DNA from: Candidatus Tepidiaquacellales bacterium UBA2330
Lineage (GTDB): Bacteria > Bacteroidota > Ignavibacteria > Tepidaquicellales > Tepidaquicellaceae
Assembly: GCA_002344965.1 (NCBI GenBank)
Contig: DDUU01000054.1
Coordinates: forward strand, 25,735-82,420
Direction: 5' to 3'
DNA: 56,686 nt
Shown: positions 1 to 8,089 of the stretch, piece by piece
Layout: every line of letters starts with the position of its first letter
Numbering within the stretch: the first letter of the stretch is position 1
Notes under the pieces: generated by a model
What the model was told of the DNA's origin: nothing
Database searches by the model: none
Seen by the model: the letters and a program-made list of their open reading frames with translations, nothing else
Made by a program: the position numbers and the translations under genes

Positions 1-2353
1 GAATTTCGTAATTTATCACAGTGCGAGGATTAAAAGGATTAGGGTAATTCTGTTTAAGATAAAAATCTGAAGGTAACTGAGTTTCATTCTGACTAATACC
101 GGTAACCGGAAGAATAATTTTGTAAGCACTTCTACCGTGAGTCCACGCAATTAATGTCCGTGTAGGATCGTGAAAAGTGAGATCGTGACAAGGAACGTTT
201 GACGGAATGCCTGAAGACAAAACATTCCATACAGCTCCGAGATTTGTTGAATACATTACTGTTATATCAGTTGCAATATACAGTGTATTTGTATTCTGCG
301 GATCAATGATCAGATCATTTACCGGCGCATCGGGTAAGTTTCCCGAAATCGAAGTCCATGTATTTCCGTAATCTGCGGTCCTGAAAACATGCGCGCCTGT
401 AGAGTCGACTTTATATCCTGAAAGAGTAACAAAACAGACATTTGCGGAGTCGGGATGAACAGTAACTCTTGTAACCCATCTGTACGGGAGTCCGGAATTT
501 ATTTTAGTCCAGCTGCTTCCACCGGTAGTAGTTCTCCAGACATTAGCGTCATCAGTGCCGCAATAAATAACATTCGGATCTGACTTTGCAACGTCCACGG
601 TTGTGATAGTTCCGAGATTCCTTATATGAGCATTTGCAAGATCAGGACTGACAGCAGTCCATGACTGCATTCCGTTAGTAGTCTTATGTATTTTATAAGT
701 ACCGCAGTATAAAATCTGCGGATTATTTTTATCCATGACATAGGGAGTCATCCAGTTAGTATACTGCAGATCAAGTCCGTTGATACCTGAAGAAAATGAA
801 CTGCCTCCGTCAACAGATCTTCCGAGTCCGCCGTTTTGATAAGAGGCGTAAACAATTTGTGAATTTGTGTAATCAACCAGACAATAAAATCCGTCACCTC
901 CGTAAATTTCATTCCATACACCGAAAGTTGAACCGGATCTGATAGTGCCGTTATCCTGCGTACCTCCGAGAATGACATCCGGATTATTAAAATCAATTTC
1001 ACCCGCATAAAACTGTGTGACCGGCAAAGAAAGGCTTTCACCCCATGAAACTCCGCCGTCGGTTGAGAAATCAATTCCTCCGTCATTTCCAATCACAATA
1101 AAATCCGGATTGGATTTAGAAAATGCGACGGCATGCTGATCGACATGTTCGGATACAGGTATACTGAATGTAGTTCCGCCGTTAACAGACAGTTCCATTT
1201 CAAGTCCTCCGCAGAAAAGTTTGTTCGGGTTTGAAGGATCGGTTTTGCAGATCCTGTTGAACCACGCATAGTTTGAAGAACCGGCGACAGTATTATTAAT
1301 AAGACTCCAGTTATTTCCGCCGTTGGTAGTTTTATAAAGTCCACGTGAAGTGCCGCTTGTATTTGCTGTTAGCGCGTAAATTATATTAGGGTTTGACTGT
1401 GAAATATCGAAGGAGATTCTTCCCAGATTATTATCATTAGCCGGAAATCCGTTTTGCATCTGCTGCCAGCTCTGACCTGAATTTGAGCTGACATACAAAC
1501 CGGAATATCTACCTCCGTATTTAATATAGTCTTCACGTCTTTGTCTTTCCCACATAGCCGCATAAACTTTAGCCGGATTTGACGGATCGACAGCGACGTC
1601 AACAGCGCCGACAGAATCAGAAATAAATAAACTTCTCTGCCATTTCGCGCCGCCGTCAGTGGATTTATAAATTCCCCGCTGGCTGTTTTTACGTCTTGTC
1701 CATCCGCCGGCCGCAGCGTAAATTTCCTGCGGGTTTGCTGGATTGATTGAAATGTTTCCAATAGTAAACGAACTGTCGAGACCTGAAAAACTCCAGTTAT
1801 TTCCGCCGTCAGTGGATTTATAAATTCCCGTGCCGGGATAATAACTTCTTAGTGAATTCGGCTCACCTGTTCCGCAGTAGATAATTTCCGGATTCACAGG
1901 ATCTATAACGACTGCTCCAATAGAAGAAGTATTTTGTCCGTCGAATACACTCGTCCAGGACTGACAGAAATTTGTTGATTTCCAAAGTCCGCCGTTTGCT
2001 GTTCCGGAATATACTATTTGAGAATTTGAAGGATGAATTGCAACGGAAGTAATTCTTCCCTCTATATTCAGAGGACCTGCAAGAGACCATTGCGGAGCGC
2101 CGTCAGGGGAGCTCTGTGACATATTCTTTTTTACATACTCAACTGACTTAAGATATTCCTCAAGCGGAATTTCATCAAATGGAAAAGCTCTCTGACTTTC
2201 AAACCAGTCATCGGCGGGAATAAATTTTTTCTTATAATCCGATACGGCAGTATAAGTATCATCACCGGATTTTGAATTATTTTTTTTTGAAAAATAAAAG
2301 ACGCCCGCAGAAAATAAAATCACAGTTACAATTATCGAAAAAATTTTTTTCAT
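1..2353 (-). CDS. Secreted Asp-box (BNR/sortilin-type) beta-propeller protein with T9SS sorting domain, 3' end cut by window edge
   Basis: An uninterrupted minus-strand frame runs from ATG at 2353 to the window edge, 784 full codons with no stop. The first 20 or so residues form a signal peptide or anchor (MKKIFSIIVTVILFSAGVF). The body carries about a dozen Asp-box-like repeats such as STDGGNNWS, STDGGAKWQ, TTNGGNNWS, STDGGVSWG and TTTGGSSWT, each followed by a short strand like ADPSNPxxxYA; this is the pattern of sortilin/VPS10-like and exo-sialidase-like propellers. The last visible residues are LKQNYPNPFNPRTVINYEI, the opening of a type IX secretion C-terminal sorting domain, so roughly 70 residues are probably missing beyond position 1. 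The protein is therefore expected to be exported by the T9SS and displayed on or released from the cell. Catalytic activity cannot be inferred because Asp-boxes are structural. It ends 13 bases before the stop of the antiporter gene on the same strand. Confidence 0.88.
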   Translation of the reverse strand, partial: MKKIFSIIVTVILFSAGVFYFSKKNNSKSGDDTYTAVSDYKKKFIPADDWFESQRAFPFDEIPLEEYLKSVEYVKKNMSQSSPDGAPQWSLAGPLNIEGRITSVAIHPSNSQIVYSGTANGGLWKSTNFCQSWTSVFDGQNTSSIGAVVIDPVNPEIIYCGTGEPNSLRSYYPGTGIYKSTDGGNNWSFSGLDSSFTIGNISINPANPQEIYAAAGGWTRRKNSQRGIYKSTDGGAKWQRSLFISDSVGAVDVAVDPSNPAKVYAAMWERQRREDYIKYGGRYSGLYVSSNSGQSWQQMQNGFPANDNNLGRISFDISQSNPNIIYALTANTSGTSRGLYKTTNGGNNWSLINNTVAGSSNYAWFNRICKTDPSNPNKLFCGGLEMELSVNGGTTFSIPVSEHVDQHAVAFSKSNPDFIVIGNDGGIDFSTDGGVSWGESLSLPVTQFYAGEIDFNNPDVILGGTQDNGTIRSGSTFGVWNEIYGGDGFYCLVDYTNSQIVYASYQNGGLGRSVDGGSSFSSGINGLDLQYTNWMTPYVMDKNNPQILYCGTYKIHKTTNGMQSWTAVSPDLANAHIRNLGTITTVDVAKSDPNVIYCGTDDANVWRTTTGGSSWTKINSGLPYRWVTRVTVHPDSANVCFVTLSGYKVDSTGAHVFRTADYGNTWTSISGNLPDAPVNDLIIDPQNTNTLYIATDITVMYSTNLGAVWNVLSSGIPSNVPCHDLTFHDPTRTLIAWTHGRSAYKIILPVTGISQNETQLPSDFYLKQNYPNPFNPRTVINYEI

Positions 2354-2365
2354 AATTTAATTTTG

Positions 2366-3934
2366 TTAAACTACAGAAGCTTTTTTGTCATAATGAGAGA
2401 AAGCCCATTTCAGCGCAGGCGGAGTTATGAAAGTTGTAAGGATAACTACAATTATTATAGATGAAAACATTGCATTATCCAGTACACCTAAACTTTTTCC
2501 GATACTTGCAAATATCAAGCCAACTTCACCTCTTGGTATCATACCAATGCCGATAATTTTTTTATCCATTCCTTTTGCAAAAATCCCGCAGCCGAATTTT
2601 CCGATAACAGCGGCAAGAGTCAGCAGTAATGAAACCAAAAGAATATCCGTATCCAGGAAAACAGACAGATCGACCTGCAGACCCATGATAACAAAAAACA
2701 CAGGCGCAAATATTGCTTCTATCGGCTCAATCACATTTTTAACTGATTTAGAACTGTCTTTTATCACATCATTAAAAAACTCTTCTTTAATAATCAGTCC
2801 TGCTGCAAAAGCTCCCACTATACTTGCAAGTCCAATACTGTCGCTGATCCAGGCCATCAGCAGCATCATACTGAAAGGAAATAAAATGCTGATATTTTTT
2901 CCCTGAACAAGTGAAGCGAGTTTAATTTGTTTTCTCAGATATTTTTTACCTATAAAAAAAGTGAGTCCGAGAAAAACAAGAGCTTTAAAAACAATAAGTA
3001 AAATATTTCCGAACTGTAACTCTCCGCTTTCGATAATTCCGGCAACGACTGCAAGTACGATTAGTCCGAGCACATCATCGATAACCGCTGCGCCGAGTAC
3101 AAGTTTTGCTTCCGGAGCATTAGTTCTTCTTAAATCTTTAAAAACACGTGCTGTAATTCCGATACTTGTAGCGCACAGCGTAGCGCCGACGAACATATAA
3201 AGATTCACGCCGGCTTCCGGAAAAAGAAACATCGTCGAAAGATAACCAAGGACAAATGGAGCTGCAACCCCAATAACTGCGGCAGTCAGCGCAGATCCTC
3301 CCACTTCAAACATTTCTTCAAAGCTTGTTTCCAGACCTACAAGAAAAAGAAGAACAAGCACACCGAATCCCGAGAACAGCAATATGATCTGAGCGAAAAG
3401 ATTGTTATCTGCAAAGTCGGGACTTGTAAGAATTTCCGAAATTACTTCCCCGTAACCTCCGTTCTCAAAAGCTTCTGCATTCAGATTTTTTTTAATAGAT
3501 TCATCCCATTTAATATTTTCCGTAACGCTGGTCCGGACAATATGCTGAATTTCATCCTGATGTCTTAATATTACAAGAATAGGGTTATCAAGCTGATACA
3601 GGATCAAACCCAGCAGAACTCCTATAATGAGTTCACCCAGCACTTCCGGCTGTTTTAGTTTTTTTGCAATAAGTCTTCTGCCTATGACAGCTCCGAGAAT
3701 AATCAGAAATAAGATCAGATATATCTCTGCAAATTTATCACCGTGACCGGTTGTTCCTTTTTCCTTATTACCATTATCCTGACCGCTATTTTCGAAAGAT
3801 CCTTCTGTATTAACAGATTCAGCCGAGGTATAAAAATTATTTTCGCTTGTATATTGAATTGAAAATGCATTTTCGGAAAACAGAAAAACTAATATAAGCG
3901 AGAGAAGAGTAACAGATAATTTAACAAAATTCAT
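2366..3934 (-). CDS. CPA2-family cation/proton antiporter (KefB/NapA-like membrane domain)
   Basis: A 522-residue polytopic inner-membrane protein. The family signature is clear: a GELIIGVLLG segment near residue 101, the paired acidic motif IDDVLG with Asp286-Asp287, a GLASIVGAFAAGL helix, and MIPRGEVGLIFA near the C-terminus. Two adjacent aspartates are known from electrogenic Na+/H+ exchangers such as NapA, which favours sodium/proton exchange over potassium efflux; this is inference. There is no TrkA-N or TrkA-C domain, so it is the membrane module alone. Two oddities stand out: an extra N-terminal hydrophobic segment followed by a Ser/Asn/Gly-rich linker (residues 1-66) before the usual first helix, and a polar insertion of about 60 residues (118-178) between early helices. 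ATG start at 3934. The alpha/beta hydrolase gene lies immediately upstream on the same strand. Confidence 0.88.
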   Translation of the reverse strand: MNFVKLSVTLLSLILVFLFSENAFSIQYTSENNFYTSAESVNTEGSFENSGQDNGNKEKGTTGHGDKFAEIYLILFLIILGAVIGRRLIAKKLKQPEVLGELIIGVLLGLILYQLDNPILVILRHQDEIQHIVRTSVTENIKWDESIKKNLNAEAFENGGYGEVISEILTSPDFADNNLFAQIILLFSGFGVLVLLFLVGLETSFEEMFEVGGSALTAAVIGVAAPFVLGYLSTMFLFPEAGVNLYMFVGATLCATSIGITARVFKDLRRTNAPEAKLVLGAAVIDDVLGLIVLAVVAGIIESGELQFGNILLIVFKALVFLGLTFFIGKKYLRKQIKLASLVQGKNISILFPFSMMLLMAWISDSIGLASIVGAFAAGLIIKEEFFNDVIKDSSKSVKNVIEPIEAIFAPVFFVIMGLQVDLSVFLDTDILLVSLLLTLAAVIGKFGCGIFAKGMDKKIIGIGMIPRGEVGLIFASIGKSLGVLDNAMFSSIIIVVILTTFITPPALKWAFSHYDKKASVV

Positions 3935-3950
3935 ACTTCGCAGGGATACT

Positions 3951-4802
3951 TCACTTTATAAAGTTAATGATTAATGAAATGACTTCTTCAAGAGCTTTTG
4001 TACTTCCTTCAAAAGGATGCACAGCTCCGAAAGTATGACCGGTATTATCAATTAATTTTAATGAAGTAAGATCTTTGTTACTTCTGCTGTAGAGATCTTC
4101 GGCATTCGAATAATCCACCGTAATATCCTGTGTGCCGTGAATTATAAGAGCGGGTATTTCGAGTTTTGAAACCGCTTTCTGAATATCAAGTCTATCACTG
4201 TTGTTTTCCAGATCTTCGATAAGAGTATAATTCATTCTCATCACCTGATTTGTCCGGGAGTTCAATACTTCGAAGTAACCGGTTTCTTTCCATTTGGTTT
4301 TTAATGTTTCACTGTATCTGTCAAAGTTACAGACGGAAGACAGGACAATCAGCCGGTTAATTCTTTTATCTTCGGCAGCTTTTAGGATCGCTGTGCCTCC
4401 GCCGCGCGAATGACCGAGCAAAGTAACTCTATCAGTATCAATATTCAGTTCACCGGCATTTTCAAAAAGATAATCTATAAGAGATCCGGCGTCATCCAGT
4501 TCTCTTGAAAAAGTATTTTCCGCAAAAAGGTCAAGTCTTGTAAAATCGCTTTGATCTTTTTCATCATCACCTGTTCCGTTATATGAGAAATTAAATGCAA
4601 CAGTACAGAAACCTTCTGCGGTAATTTTTTCCATCATATATGGAAAGCATCCCCAGTCTTTAAATCCTTTAAAGCCGTGGAACAGAATGACAACAGGAAG
4701 TTTACTGTTTATGTCTGCATTTTCCGGATAGCGGACATCCGTATTCAGATTATCTCCGTGGCGGTTTTTAATTTTAATCGTCTTAATTTTTATATCAGTC
4801 AT
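3951..4802 (-). CDS. Alpha/beta-hydrolase fold protein (serine hydrolase, dienelactone hydrolase/BAAT-like)
   Basis: A 283-residue cytoplasmic protein without a signal peptide. The fold is shown by the oxyanion-loop segment LFHGFKGFKDWG (residues 41-51), the nucleophile elbow LGHSRGG with Ser132, an acidic residue in IHGTQD (Asp226) and the catalytic histidine in NTGHTFG (His256), all in the correct order and spacing. The acyl or ester substrate cannot be told from sequence; relatives are annotated as generic hydrolases, acyl esterases or peptidases. The ATG at 4802 lies 11 bases after the stop of the upstream GNAT gene, so the two are probably co-transcribed. Nothing in the context fixes a pathway. 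Confidence 0.85.
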   Translation of the reverse strand: MTDIKIKTIKIKNRHGDNLNTDVRYPENADINSKLPVVILFHGFKGFKDWGCFPYMMEKITAEGFCTVAFNFSYNGTGDDEKDQSDFTRLDLFAENTFSRELDDAGSLIDYLFENAGELNIDTDRVTLLGHSRGGGTAILKAAEDKRINRLIVLSSVCNFDRYSETLKTKWKETGYFEVLNSRTNQVMRMNYTLIEDLENNSDRLDIQKAVSKLEIPALIIHGTQDITVDYSNAEDLYSRSNKDLTSLKLIDNTGHTFGAVHPFEGSTKALEEVISLIINFIK

Positions 4803-4813
4803 CTTTATATACT

Positions 4814-5254
4814 TTATAAATATTTAATCATTACAACATGCTCTCCGAGTCCTTCCGGCGTAAAGACATCTCCGTATCTTTTCAATCCGAATTTTTCATA
4901 AAACCCTTCAGCAGTAGTGCGCGCATTACACCAGAATAATTTACCGTTATGATATTTAATATGCTTTATGCATTTATCCATCAGTAAAACCCCGACACCT
5001 TTTCCTCTGCATCTTTCGGAAGTGGCCATACCTCTTAACCTCCATGATTCATTTTCGTCAATTCCCTTTAATTTATGTTTATACAAGGAAGCAATACCGC
5101 AAAGTTCATCATGATCATAAGCACCGAAGTGAACGGTATCGGCATGGTCATCATCTTCATACACAAGTTCATCAGCCGATTGATGCGGTCTGAGTATTAA
5201 CTGTCTTAGTATTCTTGTATCGGCAGCGTTTATTTTTTTTATTTCAATATTCAT
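4814..5254 (-). CDS. GNAT-family N-acetyltransferase
   Basis: A 146-residue single-domain protein. The acetyl-CoA-binding motif A is visible as RLRGMATSERCRGKGVGVLL, where RGKGVG supplies the pyrophosphate loop (R/Q-x-x-G-x-G). The C-terminal half has the familiar NARTTAEGFYEKFGLKRYGD segment (motif B, with the FYEKFGF-like signature) and a final beta strand. The family transfers acetyl from acetyl-CoA to an amine of a small molecule or protein; the acceptor here is unknown. ATG start at 5254. The gene sits between a TPR-protein gene (10-base gap upstream) and an alpha/beta hydrolase (11-base gap downstream), suggesting one transcript. Confidence 0.87.
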   Translation of the reverse strand: MNIEIKKINAADTRILRQLILRPHQSADELVYEDDDHADTVHFGAYDHDELCGIASLYKHKLKGIDENESWRLRGMATSERCRGKGVGVLLMDKCIKHIKYHNGKLFWCNARTTAEGFYEKFGLKRYGDVFTPEGLGEHVVMIKYL

Positions 5255-5263
5255 AAAAATGAA

Positions 5264-6928
5264 TTACAGGTCTGACATTATAAGCAGAACTTCGGCATCA
5301 TCCCATGCCTTCAGAAACTGAACTTCAATTTCCGCAGCTTCAGAGTTTTTACCCTGAGCTGTTAAAGATTCTTTTAAACCAAACAAACCTCTTCCGTTGT
5401 GCGGATATTTTTTCAATTCATCACGAAAAACTTTTTCAGCTTCTTCATATTTTTCATTTACAAAAAGCGCTGATCCGAGCATAAGTCTGACACTCGGATA
5501 ATAATCAGGCGGTTCGTTAAAGTTAATTTTATTTTCCTTAGCGACTGCGTCTTCAAAAAGTTTAAAAGCATTTTCCGGATTATCTTCTGCAAGAGCAATT
5601 TTTGCAAAAATAATATCCTGCATCATATTCAGAATAAGATCGGCCGGAGTGAGACCTATATAGGCATCATCCGGTACAAGAGTTTTAAAATGTAAAAATT
5701 CATTAAGTGATTTCCTTGTCATTTCAAGATTATCTGTCTGGGCATAAGCAATGGCTTTGGCATAATAGCATATAGCCGAATAAAGATGAAGAGAAGTATC
5801 CGGAGCCGGAATATTTATTATCTCATCCCATTTACCGAAAGAAATATAAATAAGCAGAGGATTAGCATAAAAACCTTCGAGCATCGGCATATCTTTCAGA
5901 AAAGGTTTTACGTTTTCAGCAATTTTATTTGCAGCTGAAACAGCATCGGAATATTTTCCTTCCATCATTTTTGAAACAGAGAGAAAATTAATATTATGGT
6001 TGTAATACATCACAGGATAAATGCCTTCAGGTTTATACTTACTGATATAATTTTCATCAGTTTTAATTGCTGCGAGATTAGACTGTGAAGCACCGGAGTA
6101 ATCTCCCACTCTGAAAAAAATATGCGCCGGCATATGAACGAGATGACCGGCAGAAGGTATAAGATCTTTTAAAACTTCGGCGCTCGTGAGGGCGCGTCCG
6201 GGATCATTTGAGGCTTCGACGGCGTGAATGTAATAGTGATTAGCGCCGGGATGTTTCGGATCTTTTTTAAGAACTGATTCAAGTACAGAGACAATTTCTT
6301 CCGTGCCTTCGGCCGGCGTTCCGTCTTCATTCCAGTACTGCCAGGGCTTAAGATTCATCAGACTTTCAGCATATATAACGGCTGCATCATTGTCTTTTGG
6401 ATATTTTGTCATAACGTTTTTCATTGCATAGCTAAACTCTTTATCCTTTACGGACTGCGGTACATTATCCACATCCTTAGCATATCTTTTTGACAGCGCA
6501 TAAATATAGTCCTTCTCTTTTTTGGAAGAATTTTTTGATAATTTCATGGCGGTATTAATTGCGAGATATGCCTGTTTTCTTTGTTCATTATCAGCGGGCA
6601 TATTTATGTTTGGACCGAGCGCATAAGCAATGCCCCAGTAAGCCATTGCCAGATCCGGATCGAGCTTAGCCGCCATTGCAAATGACCTAGCGGCTTCATT
6701 ATGATTAAAGGCGTAGACAAGAGTAAGACCCTGATTGAAGAACTGCTGCGCTTTTTTATTTTTAGTTGTGACCTTATGAGAATAATTGCCGAGACCGGGG
6801 ATTATGACGGCGGGATTTTTATCTGTTTCCTTTTTCTTTTCATTTCCCATTTTGTGATCAGTCTGTGATAAAAGCAAACCCGAAATGAAAAAAAGTATCA
6901 GAACAAAAAATAATATTTTTGTTTTCAT
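5264..6928 (-). CDS. Secreted tetratricopeptide-repeat protein
   Basis: The frame is open from a TTG at 6979, but the ATG at 6928 is preferred because it puts a clean signal peptide first (MKTKILFFVLILFFISGLLLSQ), giving 554 residues. There is no lipobox, so it is probably periplasmic or secreted. TPR-type helix pairs appear near the start (FNQGLTLVYAFNHNEAARSF, then AAKLDPDLAMAYWGIAYALG) and again near the end (LGSALFVNEKYEEAEKVFRDELKKYPHNGRGLFGLKESL). The middle contains conserved-looking segments such as NHYYIHAVEAS and LVHMPAHIFFRVGDY, which recall a large family of TPR proteins of unknown function in environmental bacteria. A role in protein-protein interaction is the only reasonable inference. 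Its stop lies 9 bases before the GNAT start. Confidence 0.8.
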   Translation of the reverse strand: MKTKILFFVLILFFISGLLLSQTDHKMGNEKKKETDKNPAVIIPGLGNYSHKVTTKNKKAQQFFNQGLTLVYAFNHNEAARSFAMAAKLDPDLAMAYWGIAYALGPNINMPADNEQRKQAYLAINTAMKLSKNSSKKEKDYIYALSKRYAKDVDNVPQSVKDKEFSYAMKNVMTKYPKDNDAAVIYAESLMNLKPWQYWNEDGTPAEGTEEIVSVLESVLKKDPKHPGANHYYIHAVEASNDPGRALTSAEVLKDLIPSAGHLVHMPAHIFFRVGDYSGASQSNLAAIKTDENYISKYKPEGIYPVMYYNHNINFLSVSKMMEGKYSDAVSAANKIAENVKPFLKDMPMLEGFYANPLLIYISFGKWDEIINIPAPDTSLHLYSAICYYAKAIAYAQTDNLEMTRKSLNEFLHFKTLVPDDAYIGLTPADLILNMMQDIIFAKIALAEDNPENAFKLFEDAVAKENKINFNEPPDYYPSVRLMLGSALFVNEKYEEAEKVFRDELKKYPHNGRGLFGLKESLTAQGKNSEAAEIEVQFLKAWDDAEVLLIMSDL

Positions 6929-7073
6929 ATCAAATTTTTTAATTAATATAATAATATTAAAAACATTCTGAATAAACAAACAGAAAAATCCGGATTAAAT
7001 AAAAATTATGATCAAATTTATGACAGGATATGACTAAACGAATATGCGCAGAAGACTTCGGCTGAATATAATG

Positions 7074-7556
7074 CTACAGTTTTTTAATAGAAGTAACTGA
7101 AACTGAAAAATCCTTAAGGTTAAGAGATCCTTTCAGAGAAACTTCATCACCATCTTCAAAGCTGTTGTCAATATTTTTCAGTTTTAAATCAGGAATATTT
7201 ACAGCGGAGAGAATAAATCCTGAGCTGCCGTTACTTTTTAGTTTGCCTTTTGCTTCAAAAGTTAAATCTCTCAGAGTGAAGCCGCCGTCAGTAACGGCTT
7301 TTACTATTTCAGATAAATCAACGTCCGGTTTGTTTTTAAAAGAGATGATAAATTCTGTTTTTTTCAAATCAGCTTTGACTGATTTCACATAGTCAAGAGC
7401 TTTAAACTGTCCTTCCACGCCTTTTGCGCAAAGGGAACAGGTAAAACCATCCACACCTACCGTGGCTTTTGTAAGTTGAGAATAAGAAAAACCGGAAGAA
7501 AATAATATTATAAACAGAAAAACGGAAAAAGATATTTTAAACATATTATTAAACAT
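7074..7556 (-). CDS. Secreted heavy-metal-associated (HMA-like) domain protein
   Basis: A 160-residue protein with an N-terminal signal peptide (hydrophobic through residue 24, SYSQ cleavage region). Directly after it comes an HMA-like ferredoxin fold: ATVGVDGFTCSLCAKGVE places the metal-binding pair CxxC at Cys40 and Cys43, followed by VKSVKADLKKTEFIISF and ISEIV-type helices ending GGFTLRDL. HMA domains bind Cu(I), Zn or Hg and normally act as metallochaperones or ATPase domains; an exported single HMA domain is less usual. The C-terminal 70 residues are a beta-rich segment not recognised. Two ATG codons (7556 and 7544) are possible starts; both keep the signal peptide. The TPR gene lies downstream on the same strand. 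Confidence 0.78.
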   Translation of the reverse strand: MFNNMFKISFSVFLFIILFSSGFSYSQLTKATVGVDGFTCSLCAKGVEGQFKALDYVKSVKADLKKTEFIISFKNKPDVDLSEIVKAVTDGGFTLRDLTFEAKGKLKSNGSSGFILSAVNIPDLKLKNIDNSFEDGDEVSLKGSLNLKDFSVSVTSIKKL

Positions 7557-7648
7557 TAAGATGAATGATGTAATTTAAAGTATAACCATTTAAAAAGAAG
7601 TTTAATTATTTTTGACAGGTTACTACAACTGTTTATAACCAATTTTGT

Positions 7649-8059
7649 TTATATTGTTTCACTCATTTTCAAAAAATCCTTCCAGTATTCTTCGGGTACT
7701 TCTACAACGGATTTCCTGCCTTCTTTAACGAGAGGAAATTCAAGATATTTTTTAACTGCTTTGATCTGCGCAAGAGTAACCGGAGTGTTCAATTTTTTTA
7801 AAGGCTTAATGTCAAACACCATTAATTTGGGATTATCTTCAGACGGATCGGGATACGGATCGGAAACAATTTCAGCAATACCTACTATCTGTCTTTCGTC
7901 GCCTGTATGATATATAAAAGCTTTATCTCCTTTCCGCGTATTTCTGATACAGATCAGCGCTGCATTATTTGCGACGCCGTCCCACACGGTTTTTTTATCT
8001 CTGACAAGGTCATCGTAAGAATAATCAGAGGGTTCTGTTTTAAGCAGCCAGTAATTCAT
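7649..8059 (-). CDS. EVE-domain protein
   Basis: A 136-residue protein consisting of a single EVE domain (PUA-like fold). It begins with the diagnostic NYWLLKTEPSDYSYDDL, then WDGVANNAA with RNTRKGD, AFIYHTGDERQIVGIAEIV, YPDP, and ends with FPLVKEGRKSVVEVP plus WKDFL, all in the order seen in thymocyte nuclear protein 1 and its bacterial relatives. EVE domains are thought to read modified nucleobases in DNA or RNA; bacterial single-domain members have no settled function. ATG start at 8059, 30 bases after the stop of the helicase gene upstream, so co-transcription with pcrA is likely. Length matches the family. Confidence 0.9.
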   Translation of the reverse strand: MNYWLLKTEPSDYSYDDLVRDKKTVWDGVANNAALICIRNTRKGDKAFIYHTGDERQIVGIAEIVSDPYPDPSEDNPKLMVFDIKPLKKLNTPVTLAQIKAVKKYLEFPLVKEGRKSVVEVPEEYWKDFLKMSETI

Positions 8060-8089
8060 ATAAATTCAGATAATGTTTTAAATGAAAAT

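Noticed and set aside
748..2090. Several short minus-strand frames (748-1092, 1093-1344, 1381-1761, 1863-2090)
   Set aside because: They are out of frame with the Asp-box protein that spans 1-2353, and their sequences show no domain or start signal.
2427..3200. Plus-strand frames inside the antiporter gene
   Set aside because: Low-complexity Ser/Ile/Pro-rich translations antisense to a well-conserved protein; shadows only.
6929..6979. TTG at 6979 as the start of the TPR protein
   Set aside because: It adds 17 residues ahead of a normal signal peptide; ATG at 6928 gives the typical export signal.
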